Shown here one piece after another: positions 15,338 through 24,409 of a stretch of DNA of 44,729 nucleotides (position 1 is the first letter of the stretch; every line of letters begins with the position of its first letter). The position numbers and the translations under genes were made by a program. Origin of the DNA: Acidobacteriaceae bacterium (lineage in GTDB: Bacteria > Acidobacteriota > Terriglobia > Terriglobales > Acidobacteriaceae); contig PMYL01000050.1 of NCBI GenBank assembly GCA_003170825.1, forward strand, positions 1 through 44,729. Reading direction: 5' to 3'. The notes under the pieces were generated by a model. That model was not told the DNA's origin and made no database searches. It was given only the letters and a program-made list of their open reading frames with translations.

Positions 15338-15853
15338 TCAGGCGGCGGTATTCCCGCGGATCTCGAAGGGTGCGTTCAACTGCTGGCGGAGGCTGCCGGC
15401 CAGATCGGCCACCACGCGGAGCTTGTCGGCGATGGGAGAGGCTGCTTCGCTGCCGGAGAGGGCCAACTGCGAGTGCAGAAGCAGGCCGGCGACCGTCGTT
15501 TTCAGCTCGCTTTCGATCATTGCCGCCGCCGCCCGGCGGGCCAGCGCCTGCTCCCGCTCGCGGCGGTGCAGGGCGGCGCGAATCTCCCTCGTCAGCCGGG
15601 CCGCTCCGGAGAGCGCGAAGTTGATCTGCAGGGGAATGGCCAGCCCGGCGCGGTCCCATATCGCCTCGGCGGCGGACGGATCGCACTCGGCCATGGTCTC
15701 ATCCACCACCACGGCGGCAAATTCCCGGCGGCGCAGCGCCCCCAGCGCGGCCTTGCGTCCCTCCGCCACTTCAACCTCCATGCCCAGTTGCGCGCCCACC
15801 ACGGCGGCGCAATTACGGGCGCCTTCGATTCCGGTCACAATCAGAATGTTCAT
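15338..15853 (-). CDS. Small degenerate receiver-like protein with a DHp-like helical tail
   Basis: 171 aa. Residues 1-95 follow a response-regulator receiver pattern (MNILIVTG..., FAAVVVDETMAE), with Asp51 at the place of the phospho-acceptor. The usual N-terminal acidic pair is replaced by Thr7-Gly8, and no clear KPF lysine is seen, so normal phosphorylation is doubtful. Residues about 96-160 are helical; ELKTTVAGLLLHSQLALS resembles a histidine-kinase dimerisation helix without its His. It has a good RBS (GAGGAG, 6 nt before ATG). It is third in line after the kinase at 18464 and the sigma54 activator at 17451, all on the minus strand, so it may tune that system. The function is inferred only from fold-like patterns and position. 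Confidence 0.55.
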   Translation of the reverse strand: MNILIVTGIEGARNCAAVVGAQLGMEVEVAEGRKAALGALRRREFAAVVVDETMAECDPSAAEAIWDRAGLAIPLQINFALSGAARLTREIRAALHRREREQALARRAAAAMIESELKTTVAGLLLHSQLALSGSEAASPIADKLRVVADLAGSLRQQLNAPFEIRGNTAA

Positions 15854-15867
15854 CGCGAACTCCTCGT

Positions 15868-15985
15868 TGTTAGCTTCTAGCCTCTAGCTTTTAGCTTCCG
15901 GCTCCCGGCTCGTTCGTGCTCAGACCGAGACCTCGGCGCTTCACCCCGGCAAATTGAAGCTAGGAGCTAGAAGCTAGAAGCTGTT
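15868..15985. repeat. Inverted pair of degenerate 7-bp repeats (AGCTTCT-type)
   Basis: Heptamers such as AGCTTCT, AGCCTCT, AGCTTTT, AGCTTCC occupy 15870-15905. The complementary run (GAAGCTAGGAGCTAGAAGC) occupies 15956-15980, so the transcript can fold into a long hairpin between the sigma54 activator gene and the small receiver gene. Confidence 0.7.
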
Positions 15986-15990
15986 TTTGG

Positions 15991-17451
15991 TTACTCTTCC
16001 CGAAGCGGGTCGGCGATGCCGTATTCCTTCAGCTTGCGGTAGAGCGTCGTCTTGCCGATGCCCAGCAATTTCGCGGCTTGCAGCTTGTCGCCGTTGAGAG
16101 CGCGAATGGCTCCCAGGATGGCCTGGCGCTCGAGATCGGCCAGCGTCTTTACATCCGGCGCGCCGCCCTCGCCGTCCGGCTCGCCGGCGGCCGCGGCAGA
16201 GCGCCGGGCCTCCAGGCCTTGTTGCTGCAATTGCGTGGGCAGGTCGCCCAGGTGCAGCACAGGGCCCGAAGAGAGCGCGCAGGCCCGCTCCACGGAGTTT
16301 TCAAGCTCGCGCACGTTGCCCGGCCAGTCGTGCCGCATCATGGCGCGCAGGGCCTCGTCGCTGAGCGTGAATTTGGTGCCGTGCTCGCGGCTGATGCGGT
16401 CCAGGAAGTGCGCCGCCAGCAGCGGGATATCCTCGCGCCGGTCGCGCAGCGAAGGCAGCCGCAGATTGACCACGTTGAGCCGGTAGAAGAGATCCTTGCG
16501 GAAGGAGCCCTTCTCCACCATCACCGCCAGGTCGCGGTTGGTGGCGGCCACGATGCGCGCCTTGATGGGGATGCGGTGGGTGGCCCCGACCGGCCGCACC
16601 TCTTTTTCCTGAAGCGCCCGCAGCAGCTTGGCCTGCAGGTCGAGGGAAAGCTCGCCGATCTCGTCCAGAAAGACCGTGCCTCCCTCGGCCGAGACCAGCA
16701 GCCCGTCCTTGGAGCGGTTGGCTCCGGTGAAAGCGCCCTTGACGTAGCCGAACAGTTCGCTTTCGATCAGCGTAGGCACCAGCGAGCCGCAGTCCACCGG
16801 CAGGAAGGGCTTCTGAGAATTTGGCCCGTAGGCGTGGATGGTCCTGGCCACCAGTTCCTTGCCCGTGCCGCTCTCGCCCAGGATCAGCACCGGGTGCGAG
16901 CTTTGGGCGACTTTTGAAAGAATGCGGTAGAGCTTCTCCATCTCCCCGGAGCGGCCGATCATGGCGCCCAGGCCCTGCGAGAGCCGCAGCCGCTCCCGTA
17001 GCTGGCGGGTCGCGGTGTCGGTCAGGTGGCTCGCGGCCGCGCGGTCCAGCACCGTCGAAAGCTCGTCCATGGCGAAGGGTTTGGTCAGGTAGTCTGAGGC
17101 TCCGCAGCGCATCGCCTCCACGGCCGCGTTCACCGAGCCCGAGGCGGTCATGGCGATCACCGAGGTTTCGGGGTAGAGCAGCTTGACCTCGGAGACCAAT
17201 TCCAGGCCCTGGTTGCTTCCCGGAGGCAGGTTGACCAGCAGGATGTCGGCCGCGCGGCCGCGCAGTTGGCTCCGCGCCTGGCCCAGGTCGCCGGTGCTTT
17301 CCACCGCATAGCCCAGGCTGGCGGCGATCTCGGCGCAGGCCGAGCGAACCGCCGCGTCCGCGTCCACTACCAGCAGGTGCAGCCGCACCGCCGGCTCCGC
17401 AAGTTGAGGGATAAACTCCATGGCCCTGGTGTTGAGAACTGTCTCGAGCAT
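15991..17451 (-). CDS. NtrC-type sigma54-dependent activator with an Asp-less receiver
   Basis: 486 aa with three domains: receiver (about 23-140), AAA+ sigma54-interaction domain (about 165-395) and C-terminal Fis-type HTH (about 440-480, ending KAAKLLGIGKTTLYRKLKEYG in style). The Walker A GESGTGKE (192-199), sigma54 loop GAFTGA (239-244) and Walker B GTVFLDEIGEL (258-268) are intact, so it should remodel sigma54 polymerase. In the receiver the Lys of TKPF (124) and an Asp in VVD (30) remain. The phospho-acceptor position in LLVNLPPG is Asn74 (codon AAC) instead of Asp, so normal phosphorylation by the adjacent kinase seems excluded. The ATG at 17451 has a GAGGCG RBS; M11 is an alternative. 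It follows the kinase gene by 107 nt. Confidence 0.9.
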   Translation of the reverse strand: MLETVLNTRAMEFIPQLAEPAVRLHLLVVDADAAVRSACAEIAASLGYAVESTGDLGQARSQLRGRAADILLVNLPPGSNQGLELVSEVKLLYPETSVIAMTASGSVNAAVEAMRCGASDYLTKPFAMDELSTVLDRAAASHLTDTATRQLRERLRLSQGLGAMIGRSGEMEKLYRILSKVAQSSHPVLILGESGTGKELVARTIHAYGPNSQKPFLPVDCGSLVPTLIESELFGYVKGAFTGANRSKDGLLVSAEGGTVFLDEIGELSLDLQAKLLRALQEKEVRPVGATHRIPIKARIVAATNRDLAVMVEKGSFRKDLFYRLNVVNLRLPSLRDRREDIPLLAAHFLDRISREHGTKFTLSDEALRAMMRHDWPGNVRELENSVERACALSSGPVLHLGDLPTQLQQQGLEARRSAAAAGEPDGEGGAPDVKTLADLERQAILGAIRALNGDKLQAAKLLGIGKTTLYRKLKEYGIADPLREE

Positions 17452-17558
17452 TGTATTCGCCTCACGCGTACTTGGGTGAATTCGGTTTGCGGTTGCCGGT
17501 CTTTTGCCGTTTCCGGACCTCTGGTCTCAGTGCCGTCCCTACGCCTGCAGTGCCGGAT

Positions 17559-18464
17559 TCAGCGGGTCCGGACGGGCAACTCGATCTCCAAGCGCGCTCC
17601 GGGAGCGGCGCGGCTGGCGGCGTGAATCCGGCCGCCCGCTGCCTCCACGATCGAGCGGGTGATCGAGAGGCCCAGCCCGCGATGTGCCCCCGCCCAGCCT
17701 CCGTTGGCTGAGGACCCGTTCGACCGCGTGGTGTAGCCGGCCGCGAAGATCTGATCCAGCGCCTTCCGGGGGATGCCCTGCCCGGTGTCTTCCACCGCCA
17801 ACACCAACCAGGGCGCGGCTTCCGCTTGGGCATGAAACTCGTGCAGGCCCAGCGCGATTCGCCCTCCCGCGGGCATGGCTTCCGCGGAGTTCTTGACCAG
17901 GTTGACCAGCACCCTGGTCAGATCCTCTCCCGTCAGCCTTACCGGCAGCGCGCCACCCTCGATGTCCACGGTCAGGGCAACCGAAGGCCCGGCCAGCGCG
18001 GCCAGCAGATTCCGGTTGGCCGCGAGCTCTCCGGCCAGGTTATCGATCGGCATGGCCGGCATCAGGTCCCAGCTCCCGGAACGTTCAGGCCGGGCCCGCT
18101 CAAGCCGGTCTCCGCCAGTGGATTCCCCAGGCAATCTTCCCAGGCTGCGCGGGGTTTCATGGGAAGAACCGGCTCCCGGAGCCTCGCGGATGTCGAGAGC
18201 CACCAGCTTTTCCACCAGCCGGCGGCTGGCCGCGGCCACCAGCCTCAACTCGCTTCCATAGTGAAGAAACGGGGTCGCCAGCACCCCCGGCTCTTCCAGG
18301 AGATCGCAGTAAAGCCCCAGCGCCGTGACCATGTTTCTGGCGTCATGCGCCACCTCCGCCAGGGTCTCGCCCCGGTTGTGCAGAGTGGCCAGCGTTTCCA
18401 CCACCGCTTCCACCCGCTTGCGCTCCGCTCCGCCCAATCCTGCCGGCTGTTCCATCTGCTGCAT
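17559..18464 (-). CDS. Soluble sensor histidine kinase
   Basis: 301 aa with no membrane segment and no recognisable sensory domain. The H-box is AEVAHDARNMVTALG with His40, very near the N-terminus, followed by a two-helix dimerisation domain (about 30-105). After a variable linker (about 105-150) comes the HATPase domain, with N-box NLVKNSAEAMP, G1 DTGQGIP and G2 GLGLSITRSIVEAAGG. The upstream 385 bp carries a candidate sigma54 promoter. It probably acts with the downstream NtrC-type activator, yet that protein's receiver has Asn at the acceptor site, so the phosphate may go elsewhere or the kinase may act by binding. The first residues (MQQMEQPA) leave M1 and M4 as alternative starts. Confidence 0.88.
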   Translation of the reverse strand: MQQMEQPAGLGGAERKRVEAVVETLATLHNRGETLAEVAHDARNMVTALGLYCDLLEEPGVLATPFLHYGSELRLVAAASRRLVEKLVALDIREAPGAGSSHETPRSLGRLPGESTGGDRLERARPERSGSWDLMPAMPIDNLAGELAANRNLLAALAGPSVALTVDIEGGALPVRLTGEDLTRVLVNLVKNSAEAMPAGGRIALGLHEFHAQAEAAPWLVLAVEDTGQGIPRKALDQIFAAGYTTRSNGSSANGGWAGAHRGLGLSITRSIVEAAGGRIHAASRAAPGARLEIELPVRTR

Positions 18465-18498
18465 GGCTTGCTCCCTTTCCTGTCTGCGCTTAGCGGCT

Positions 18499-18545
18499 TC
18501 CCCTATTCCCTATTCCCTGTTCCCTGATCCCGCTTCCCGTTCCTG
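18499..18545. repeat. Degenerate 7-bp tandem repeat (TTCCCTA/TTCCCTG type)
   Basis: Successive heptamers ATTCCCT, ATTCCCT, GTTCCCT, GATCCCG, CTTCCCG lie in the leader of the kinase gene, between the candidate sigma54 promoter and the start codon. Confidence 0.7.
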
Positions 18546-18561
18546 CCCTGGCAACGGGTTT

Positions 18562-18694
18562 TGTCCTCTTCTAATACACGTAGCGTGCCAAACTAGGACA
18601 CTTTCGCTAAGTTCCTGATAAGGAACGGGATTGCTGTCCAATTCCTGGACACTCCCGCAGGGCCGCTGCGAGAGATTATGTCCCAAAATGGAAC
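18562..18694 (-). promoter_or_regulatory. Candidate sigma54 promoter with three upstream activator palindromes
   Basis: On the minus strand TTGGCACG (18584-18591) is a perfect -24 element, and GTGTA (18575-18579) stands where the -12 TTGCA is expected, with correct spacing but only a 3/5 match. Upstream of it are three related palindromes: GTTCCTGATAAGGAAC (18611-18626), TGTCCAATTCCTGGACA (18635-18651) and TGTCCCAAAATGGAAC (18679-18694). A further TGTCCT/AGGACA pair (18562-18567, 18595-18600) brackets the promoter. This arrangement is what one expects of a sigma54 promoter and its enhancer sites, and would make the kinase-activator operon self-regulated. The weak -12 box is the main doubt. 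Confidence 0.6.
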
Positions 18695-18848
18695 TCCCTC
18701 GCCGGAAAGAGTCCGCCTAATCTATTTAGTTTCAATCGGTTAGGAAGATTTTCCTGTTCCGGGCCGCGAATGAGCCGATTTCCCGTCTTGAAACTGGCCC
18801 TTCCCGGTCCTTTCCGGCACCGGGACCCGGCTCCCGTACAATCGCCCT

Positions 18849-19586
18849 ATGCACGCGCCCGGCCCATTCTTCCGTCCCGGCGGCAGGACCCCCGTCCAGC
18901 TCCGCCCCCTCTCTCTCACTCCCGGTTTTGTCCAGACCGCCGAAGGCTCGGTGCTGGTCTCGCTGGGCAACACCCGCGTCCTGACCAACGCCACCATCGA
19001 ACAGGGAGTGCCGGGCTGGCTGCGCAACGCGGGCCGGGGCTGGGTGACGGCGGAGTACTCGATGCTTCCCCGCTCGACCGTCACCCGGACTCCTAGAGAA
19101 AGTGAGCGGGGCAAGATCGGAGGCCGGACCCACGAGATTCAGCGGCTGATCGGCCGGAGCTTACGCTCTGTTGTGGACATGCAGGCGTTGGGCGAACGAA
19201 CCGTGATTCTGGACTGCGACGTGATCCAGGCCGACGGCGGCACGCGGACTGCTGCGATTACTGGCGCGGCGGTGGCCCTTGCGCTGGCGCTGAACGCGCT
19301 GGTCGCAGCCGGAACGCTCAAAGCATCGCCACTCAGGCAACTGGTGGCCGCGACGTCAGTCGGCATCGTCGGCGGTACCGCGCTGCTCGATCTCTGCTAC
19401 GAGGAGGACTCGGCGGCCGAGGTGGACATGAACGTGGTGATGACCGCCGACGGCGGCCTGATCGAAACCCAGGCTACGGCGGAGAAGGGCAGCTTCTCCC
19501 GCAGCCAGCTCAACGGGTTAATCGATCTGGCCGAGGTGGGCCTGAAGGAAGTATTTGCCGCGCAGCGGGCGGTGCTGGGGCTGTAG
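18849..19586 (+). CDS. rph: Ribonuclease PH
   Basis: 245-aa phosphorolytic 3'-5' exoribonuclease that trims tRNA 3' ends. Typical segments are the N-terminal [29 protein letters not shown], the highly conserved [14 protein letters not shown] and [14 protein letters not shown] (phosphate-binding Arg), the [19 protein letters not shown] core and the C-terminal [13 protein letters not shown] region. Length is the family norm. The ATG at 18849 gives [13 protein letters not shown], close to the usual start. It is divergent from the two-component operon and converges with the restriction-modification gene, whose stop is only 30 nt away; no terminator is seen between them. Confidence 0.95.
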   Translation: MHAPGPFFRPGGRTPVQLRPLSLTPGFVQTAEGSVLVSLGNTRVLTNATIEQGVPGWLRNAGRGWVTAEYSMLPRSTVTRTPRESERGKIGGRTHEIQRLIGRSLRSVVDMQALGERTVILDCDVIQADGGTRTAAITGAAVALALALNALVAAGTLKASPLRQLVAATSVGIVGGTALLDLCYEEDSAAEVDMNVVMTADGGLIETQATAEKGSFSRSQLNGLIDLAEVGLKEVFAAQRAVLGL

Positions 19587-19616
19587 GGCATCCTCGATAA
19601 AGAGACAGGAACCCTT

Positions 19617-22592
19617 CTATCTACCAACTCCGGTCATTGGTGCCTTTGCTCCCGAAGTTGGACTCTCAATCAGCGCGATTTCCGCAGCCGTCAAATCGTA
19701 CAGATCATATACCAGCCGGTCAATCTCCGCGTCTGTTGCGTCAATCTGGCGCTGCATAATGGCCTTCTGAGTAGACGACTTTGCGGTCGTATGGTGCTTG
19801 CGTAAGGCCAGCATCGAGTCAACTAATGTTACGATACGGTCGTGCAATGCTTTCTCCACGCCGACCGAAGAATCAATACGGCGGATTGGGAGTTGTTCCA
19901 AAAAAGTCTTGGAGATATTAACGGTAAGCTGAGAACGATTCGTATAACTAAGGATGTAATACCAGTTAAGAAGCCGCGAGTTTAAGAGTCCCAAGATGTA
20001 CTTAAGAGAGTACTGATTCTTCGTCGAGTCTCTGAGTATGGTATTGGTGGAATTAAAAGTATAGAACTGTTGGTCGTCATACCCAACCACGAGTGCGCGC
20101 TCCCCCCCAGCAATTCTCTGGGTTACCAACTTCTCTTGCGCTAAGAAGATTTCCTCATCCCGTGCGCGGTACAGTTTCTTTCGGTCATACAGAATAAACC
20201 GATCTCTAAACGTGACGAGGTACCTGTCTATATCTTTCCCTTCTATCAAAGGCTTATAAGTGCTAGAGAGCTTACGATCGCTAATATAGCTACTCTTGCC
20301 TGGACCAGTTGCGATTCCGCCCGCATGAATCGTGCAGATCTGCCCGAGCCTTACACTTTTAGTGGTCATTTTCTCAGTCACTGCATCTGAAGATGCACTA
20401 CCGTAAAGACTGAATGCGAAACTCGTATTGTCGAGAAAACTTGCCTGTGAAATTCTAACTGTGGTTTTAGGGGAGGCGGCTTTAACTCCCTGCGCCACGT
20501 TAACGAAATGGGTTGAAAGCGCCTCTCCTTTTTCAAGAACCAGGATGACCGTCGAGGCCGTCACGCGCTCGAATACTCCACTGCCAAGGTCGGCAATCAT
20601 CCTCACTGTTGTTGAATCAAGAATATGTTTGCGAATCACATCGTAAACAGTTGCGCGAAGCAGAGTGTTAGGGACTATGTAACCGAATTGGCCACGTTCC
20701 TTCAAAAGCCTGGTCGATTTCAAAATAAAGATAGCGAAGAGATTTATTTTCCCAGATTGTTTTGCCCTTCCAGTCTGAGAACCCACTAATCCTTTCAAAT
20801 ACACATCATCAAGGTATTTTTTCATAGTCGCGGCAAAATCGCCTTCTCGTGTGAAGACCCATGGAGGATTGCCAATGACACAATCGAAGCCCCCGGCCTT
20901 CATCGCGTCCGGGAAGCGTTGCTTCCAGTCGAACGGGTTGACGTGCTTCATCTCTTCGCTATCTACAATCAGCTTACCCATGAAGTAGTCCGGGCCGATG
21001 AGGGAATTACCGCACTTGATGTTGTCTGCCAAGTTGGGGAGGGCGCGGTCGCCGAAGGCAAGCTGGCTCAATGAAAGGCTTTGGTCGGTCTCGCCCTCGA
21101 GCACCTTGAGCAGTAGAGAGAGTTTGGTCACTTCAACGGCTTGGGGGTCAATGTCCACACCGAAGAGATGCGTCGTCAAGATTCGCTTTCTTTCCTCAAT
21201 AGTCAGTCGCCAATAGCCGCTGCGGGGGTCCTTATACACGGCCTTCTTGTAGTTTTCCGGTTTGTGCTCGTTGTACCAACTCAAACAGTGGTCTAGGAAG
21301 CACTGGTATGCGCCCAACAGGAACGATCCGCTTCCACAAGCCATGTCGAGGACGCGAAAAGGTGCCTTGTTTTGGGAACTGGCGAGTTGTGCTGGACTTC
21401 GCCTTTCAATCTGCGGAGCGACAGTTTGCCGGACGATGTAGTCAACGATGGAGGCCGGGGTGTAGTAGACGCCTCTGGCTTTGCGTACTTCGGGTTTCTC
21501 CTCAATCTTGGCCTGATGTCCAGCCGTGAGCCGAATCACTTTGCCCAAGAACCGCTCGTAAACGGTTCCAAGGATTTCGACCGGCATGACGCCAAAGTGA
21601 TAAGGCGAGCCGTGAGCGAAATAGAGGCTTTGCAGAATTGGCTTGAAAACCCTGTCGTCCACCACCAGCTTTGGAGTGATCCGGTCAGGCTCCTCGGATA
21701 CGCTGCCTTCGTTCTGGAAATGGAACAGCCCGGAGTTGTACTTCTGGTCTGCCCGTCGGCACAGATCGCGCATGAAGCGGGAATAAATGTCGGCCCGTTC
21801 GCACAGCTTCAGAAGTTGCTCGTAAGGCTCCAACCCCCGGTCTTCCGCCATGCGAAGGAATACCACACGGTCAATCGTCAGTTGAACGGCGGCGTTCAGG
21901 TCATCCAAAGACAGGCCCTTGTTGCGGAGGGCCATGTTTCCGGCCAGCGCGAGCCGCCAGCCCTCCATTTCCTTCAAAAACTCCACGTCTACTTCGGACG
22001 TGCCGCGCTTTCGCTTGGACGCAGCGTATTGGTCAAATGCCCCGGACCATACGGCTTCGCGCGAAAACACGTCCCATAACTCGCGCCAACGATCGGGGTA
22101 TTCCTCGAAGTGGAAGTGCTGAATACGCGCACGGCTAGCCTTCTCGCTCGGGTGTGGCCGCAGGGTGCAATCGTAAACGCCAAGTTCCTCAAAGTCGGTG
22201 AGAATGGACAACGCGAGTTTGGCGCTCCATCCGTACCGGCGAAGCTGGAAGGCGGGGGCAGGGTCCGCGCCGATGTTTACTCCGCACTTCTTGGCCTCAG
22301 CGTAAAACTTCGGCAGGGAGCCTACGCGAAAGGTGTAATCCGGAGCTTTCTGTTGCCCTTCAACATCCAGACTGTCTTCGGGAACGACCTCCCTATACTG
22401 GGGCGCAGTCATTGCCTTATTGCCGACATCCCAGCCTAGGGCTTCAAAGAATGGGTCTATGAGCGATTGGCGGACGTGGGCTTCCTTGACGCCGGGTGCG
22501 AGAAACGCTTGGCGATTCGTAGTGAAATATCGGCAGAGCTTTGTGACTTCGTCTTTGCCTTGGTCGAACGTCTTTGCCGGAAGTGTGCCCAT
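19617..22592 (-). CDS. Single-chain type IIG restriction-modification enzyme
   Basis: 991 aa that combines nuclease, methyltransferase and specificity parts in one chain. The N-terminal nuclease candidate has PD at 84-85 followed by EAK at 99-101 (PDYTFRVG...FYAEAKK). The gamma-class N6-adenine methyltransferase motifs are VLDMACGSGSFLLG (motif I, about 415) and NPPWVF (motif IV, about 574). The C-terminal 300 residues look like a TaqI/Eco57I-type target-recognition domain with SDRKLSSTYKPLIEGKDI-like and LNWYY features. There is no separate R, M or S gene. Codons in the 3' half are AT-richer than in rph or the neighbouring permease, which suits acquisition by transfer. It is inserted between housekeeping genes. 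The recognition sequence cannot be deduced. Confidence 0.88.
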   Translation of the reverse strand: MGTLPAKTFDQGKDEVTKLCRYFTTNRQAFLAPGVKEAHVRQSLIDPFFEALGWDVGNKAMTAPQYREVVPEDSLDVEGQQKAPDYTFRVGSLPKFYAEAKKCGVNIGADPAPAFQLRRYGWSAKLALSILTDFEELGVYDCTLRPHPSEKASRARIQHFHFEEYPDRWRELWDVFSREAVWSGAFDQYAASKRKRGTSEVDVEFLKEMEGWRLALAGNMALRNKGLSLDDLNAAVQLTIDRVVFLRMAEDRGLEPYEQLLKLCERADIYSRFMRDLCRRADQKYNSGLFHFQNEGSVSEEPDRITPKLVVDDRVFKPILQSLYFAHGSPYHFGVMPVEILGTVYERFLGKVIRLTAGHQAKIEEKPEVRKARGVYYTPASIVDYIVRQTVAPQIERRSPAQLASSQNKAPFRVLDMACGSGSFLLGAYQCFLDHCLSWYNEHKPENYKKAVYKDPRSGYWRLTIEERKRILTTHLFGVDIDPQAVEVTKLSLLLKVLEGETDQSLSLSQLAFGDRALPNLADNIKCGNSLIGPDYFMGKLIVDSEEMKHVNPFDWKQRFPDAMKAGGFDCVIGNPPWVFTREGDFAATMKKYLDDVYLKGLVGSQTGRAKQSGKINLFAIFILKSTRLLKERGQFGYIVPNTLLRATVYDVIRKHILDSTTVRMIADLGSGVFERVTASTVILVLEKGEALSTHFVNVAQGVKAASPKTTVRISQASFLDNTSFAFSLYGSASSDAVTEKMTTKSVRLGQICTIHAGGIATGPGKSSYISDRKLSSTYKPLIEGKDIDRYLVTFRDRFILYDRKKLYRARDEEIFLAQEKLVTQRIAGGERALVVGYDDQQFYTFNSTNTILRDSTKNQYSLKYILGLLNSRLLNWYYILSYTNRSQLTVNISKTFLEQLPIRRIDSSVGVEKALHDRIVTLVDSMLALRKHHTTAKSSTQKAIMQRQIDATDAEIDRLVYDLYDLTAAEIALIESPTSGAKAPMTGVGR

Positions 22593-22696
22593 GTGACGAT
22601 GATTCTACTCGGTGTAGCCAACATTAGGGCACCATCCAGAAGGGGTGTGTATACGTTCCGTTAAGGCCCGCAGTTCAGGAATACCGGCATTGGTTC

Positions 22697-24172
22697 TCAC
22701 CGCAGCACCGCCGCCAGCAGCAGCGTCGTCCCCAGCCCGGCCACCGACAGCACCGTCTCCAGCACCGTCCATGTGGAGAGGGTTTCCTTCAGGTCCAGCT
22801 TGAAGAAGGACTGGATCAGCCAGAAGCCGGGATCGTTTACGTGCGAAAGGATGACCGAGCCGGTGCCGGTGGCCAGCACCAGCAGCTCGGGCCGCACGCC
22901 AATATGCCCGGCCATGGGCGCCAGCATTGCCGAGGCCACGGCCATGGCCACAGTGGACGAGCCCATGGAGATGCGCACCACGGCGGCCAGCAGCCAGGCC
23001 AGCACCAGCGGCGGCATGTGCGCGCCCAGCGCCAGGCTGACCGTGGCCTGCGCGGCTCCCGAATCGCGCAGAATGCCGCTCAGTCCCCCGGCCGCGGCCA
23101 GGATCACCAGCACGTTGGCGATGGGTTCAAAGGATTCCGCGGTCAACTTCCGCAACAGCTCCCGGCCGTGATGCTGGCCGGTCTGGATGCGCCCGCCCAG
23201 CGTGACCAGAGCTACCAGCACGGCGATCAGCAGCGCGATATCCGGGCTGCCCACAAAGTGCAGAATCCGGTTCGGGACGCTTCCCGGCGCGGACAGCGCG
23301 TCGGCCCAACTGCCCAGGAAGATCAGCGCCACGGGCAGCAGAATGGCCGCCGCGGCCCGCGCAGGGCCAGCCGGAGCGGGAATCCGTTCCGCCTTCGCTT
23401 CCACAGGCCCGGCCGCTTCGTCCGCACCGCGTTCAATCCGGGCTTCCATCTCGCGATCTTCTGCGAGCGTCGGCGCGAACAGGGTCAAGCCCGCATCGGC
23501 GGGCTCCGCCGCGCGCTTTGCCCCTCGCCTCTCCCAGCGGCGGATCAGGAACCATCCCAGCCCCGGCCCGGCCAGCGCGGCGGCGGGCAATCCGGCGGTC
23601 AGGCCCCACAAGATGGTGCGGCCCAGGTCGGCGTGATACTGCGCGGCCGCCAGCATCGCGGCCGGATGCGGCGGAAGCATGCCATGCACCATCGAGAGCC
23701 CAGCCAGCACCGGCAGACCCACCAGAATCGGCGGACGCCCGTTGCGCCGCGCGGCCTCGGCCACAATCGGCATCAGCAGCACCAGCCCCACCTCAAAGAA
23801 GACCGGCATGCCTACCAGGATGCCCACTCCCAGCAGCGCCCAGGGGAGGCCGATTTTGCCGCAGCGTTCCACCAAAACCCTGCCTAGAGCGGCTGCCCCA
23901 CCGCAGGTGGCCAGCAGGCGCCCCAGCACCGCGCCCAGTCCCAAAATAATGGCGATATGCCCCATCAGGTTGCCAACGCCTGCGGTGAACGACAGCGGAA
24001 CCTGCGTCAAAGGCATGCCCGAAGCCACGCCCAGCCCCACCGCGGCCACGCACAAGGCCAGCGCCGGATGCAGCCGCGCCCAGGCGATCAGAATCAGCAG
24101 CAGCAGCACCGTCCCGGCGGCGCAGGCCACCAGGAACCAACTGTCGTAAGGCGTAGCGGAGGCAAGGCTCAC
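22697..24172 (-). CDS. GntP-family gluconate/sugar-acid permease
   Basis: 491-aa multi-pass inner-membrane transporter of the GntP family, which takes up gluconate or related sugar acids with protons. Hydrophobic helices run through the protein. Family signatures include SFTAGVGNLMGHIAIILGLG near the N-terminus, GILVGMPVFFEVGLVLLMP and, near the C-terminus, GTGSVILSHVNDPGFWLI. A hydrophilic Ala/Glu/Arg-rich stretch at about 213-275 makes it some 40 residues longer than usual. The ATG at 24172 precedes the first helix. It is divergent from the aldolase gene across 237 bp. I see no gluconate kinase or dehydrogenase nearby, so the true substrate is open. Confidence 0.88.
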   Translation of the reverse strand: MSLASATPYDSWFLVACAAGTVLLLLILIAWARLHPALALCVAAVGLGVASGMPLTQVPLSFTAGVGNLMGHIAIILGLGAVLGRLLATCGGAAALGRVLVERCGKIGLPWALLGVGILVGMPVFFEVGLVLLMPIVAEAARRNGRPPILVGLPVLAGLSMVHGMLPPHPAAMLAAAQYHADLGRTILWGLTAGLPAAALAGPGLGWFLIRRWERRGAKRAAEPADAGLTLFAPTLAEDREMEARIERGADEAAGPVEAKAERIPAPAGPARAAAAILLPVALIFLGSWADALSAPGSVPNRILHFVGSPDIALLIAVLVALVTLGGRIQTGQHHGRELLRKLTAESFEPIANVLVILAAAGGLSGILRDSGAAQATVSLALGAHMPPLVLAWLLAAVVRISMGSSTVAMAVASAMLAPMAGHIGVRPELLVLATGTGSVILSHVNDPGFWLIQSFFKLDLKETLSTWTVLETVLSVAGLGTTLLLAAVLR

Positions 24173-24409
24173 CGGCAGATTATTCCACAGCCTGCCCTAT
24201 CCACGCCCATTTCGGGCCAACCCCGCGCCTCTCCCGCGCGCGCCTGTGCTCCCCCGCACACACTTCCCTTGCGCGCCTCTGCTACCATAAGCACGATTGC
24301 AGTTCCCGCCGCCCGTCCTGCCGATTTCCCGCCCCTCAAGGGCCCAGCGCACAGGCGGCCGGACCCAACCCAACCCCGCCGGTTGATCCGGCGCACAGGA
24401 GAATCCTCT

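Noticed and set aside
14955..15887. Overlapping plus-strand open frames across the purU-receiver gap
   Set aside because: They run through hairpin repeats and antisense to the receiver-like gene; the Arg/Pro/Ser-rich sequence shows no family features.
22841..23887. Long plus-strand open frame over the GntP permease gene
   Set aside because: Gln/Arg/His-rich composition without motifs; the minus-strand permease accounts for this DNA.
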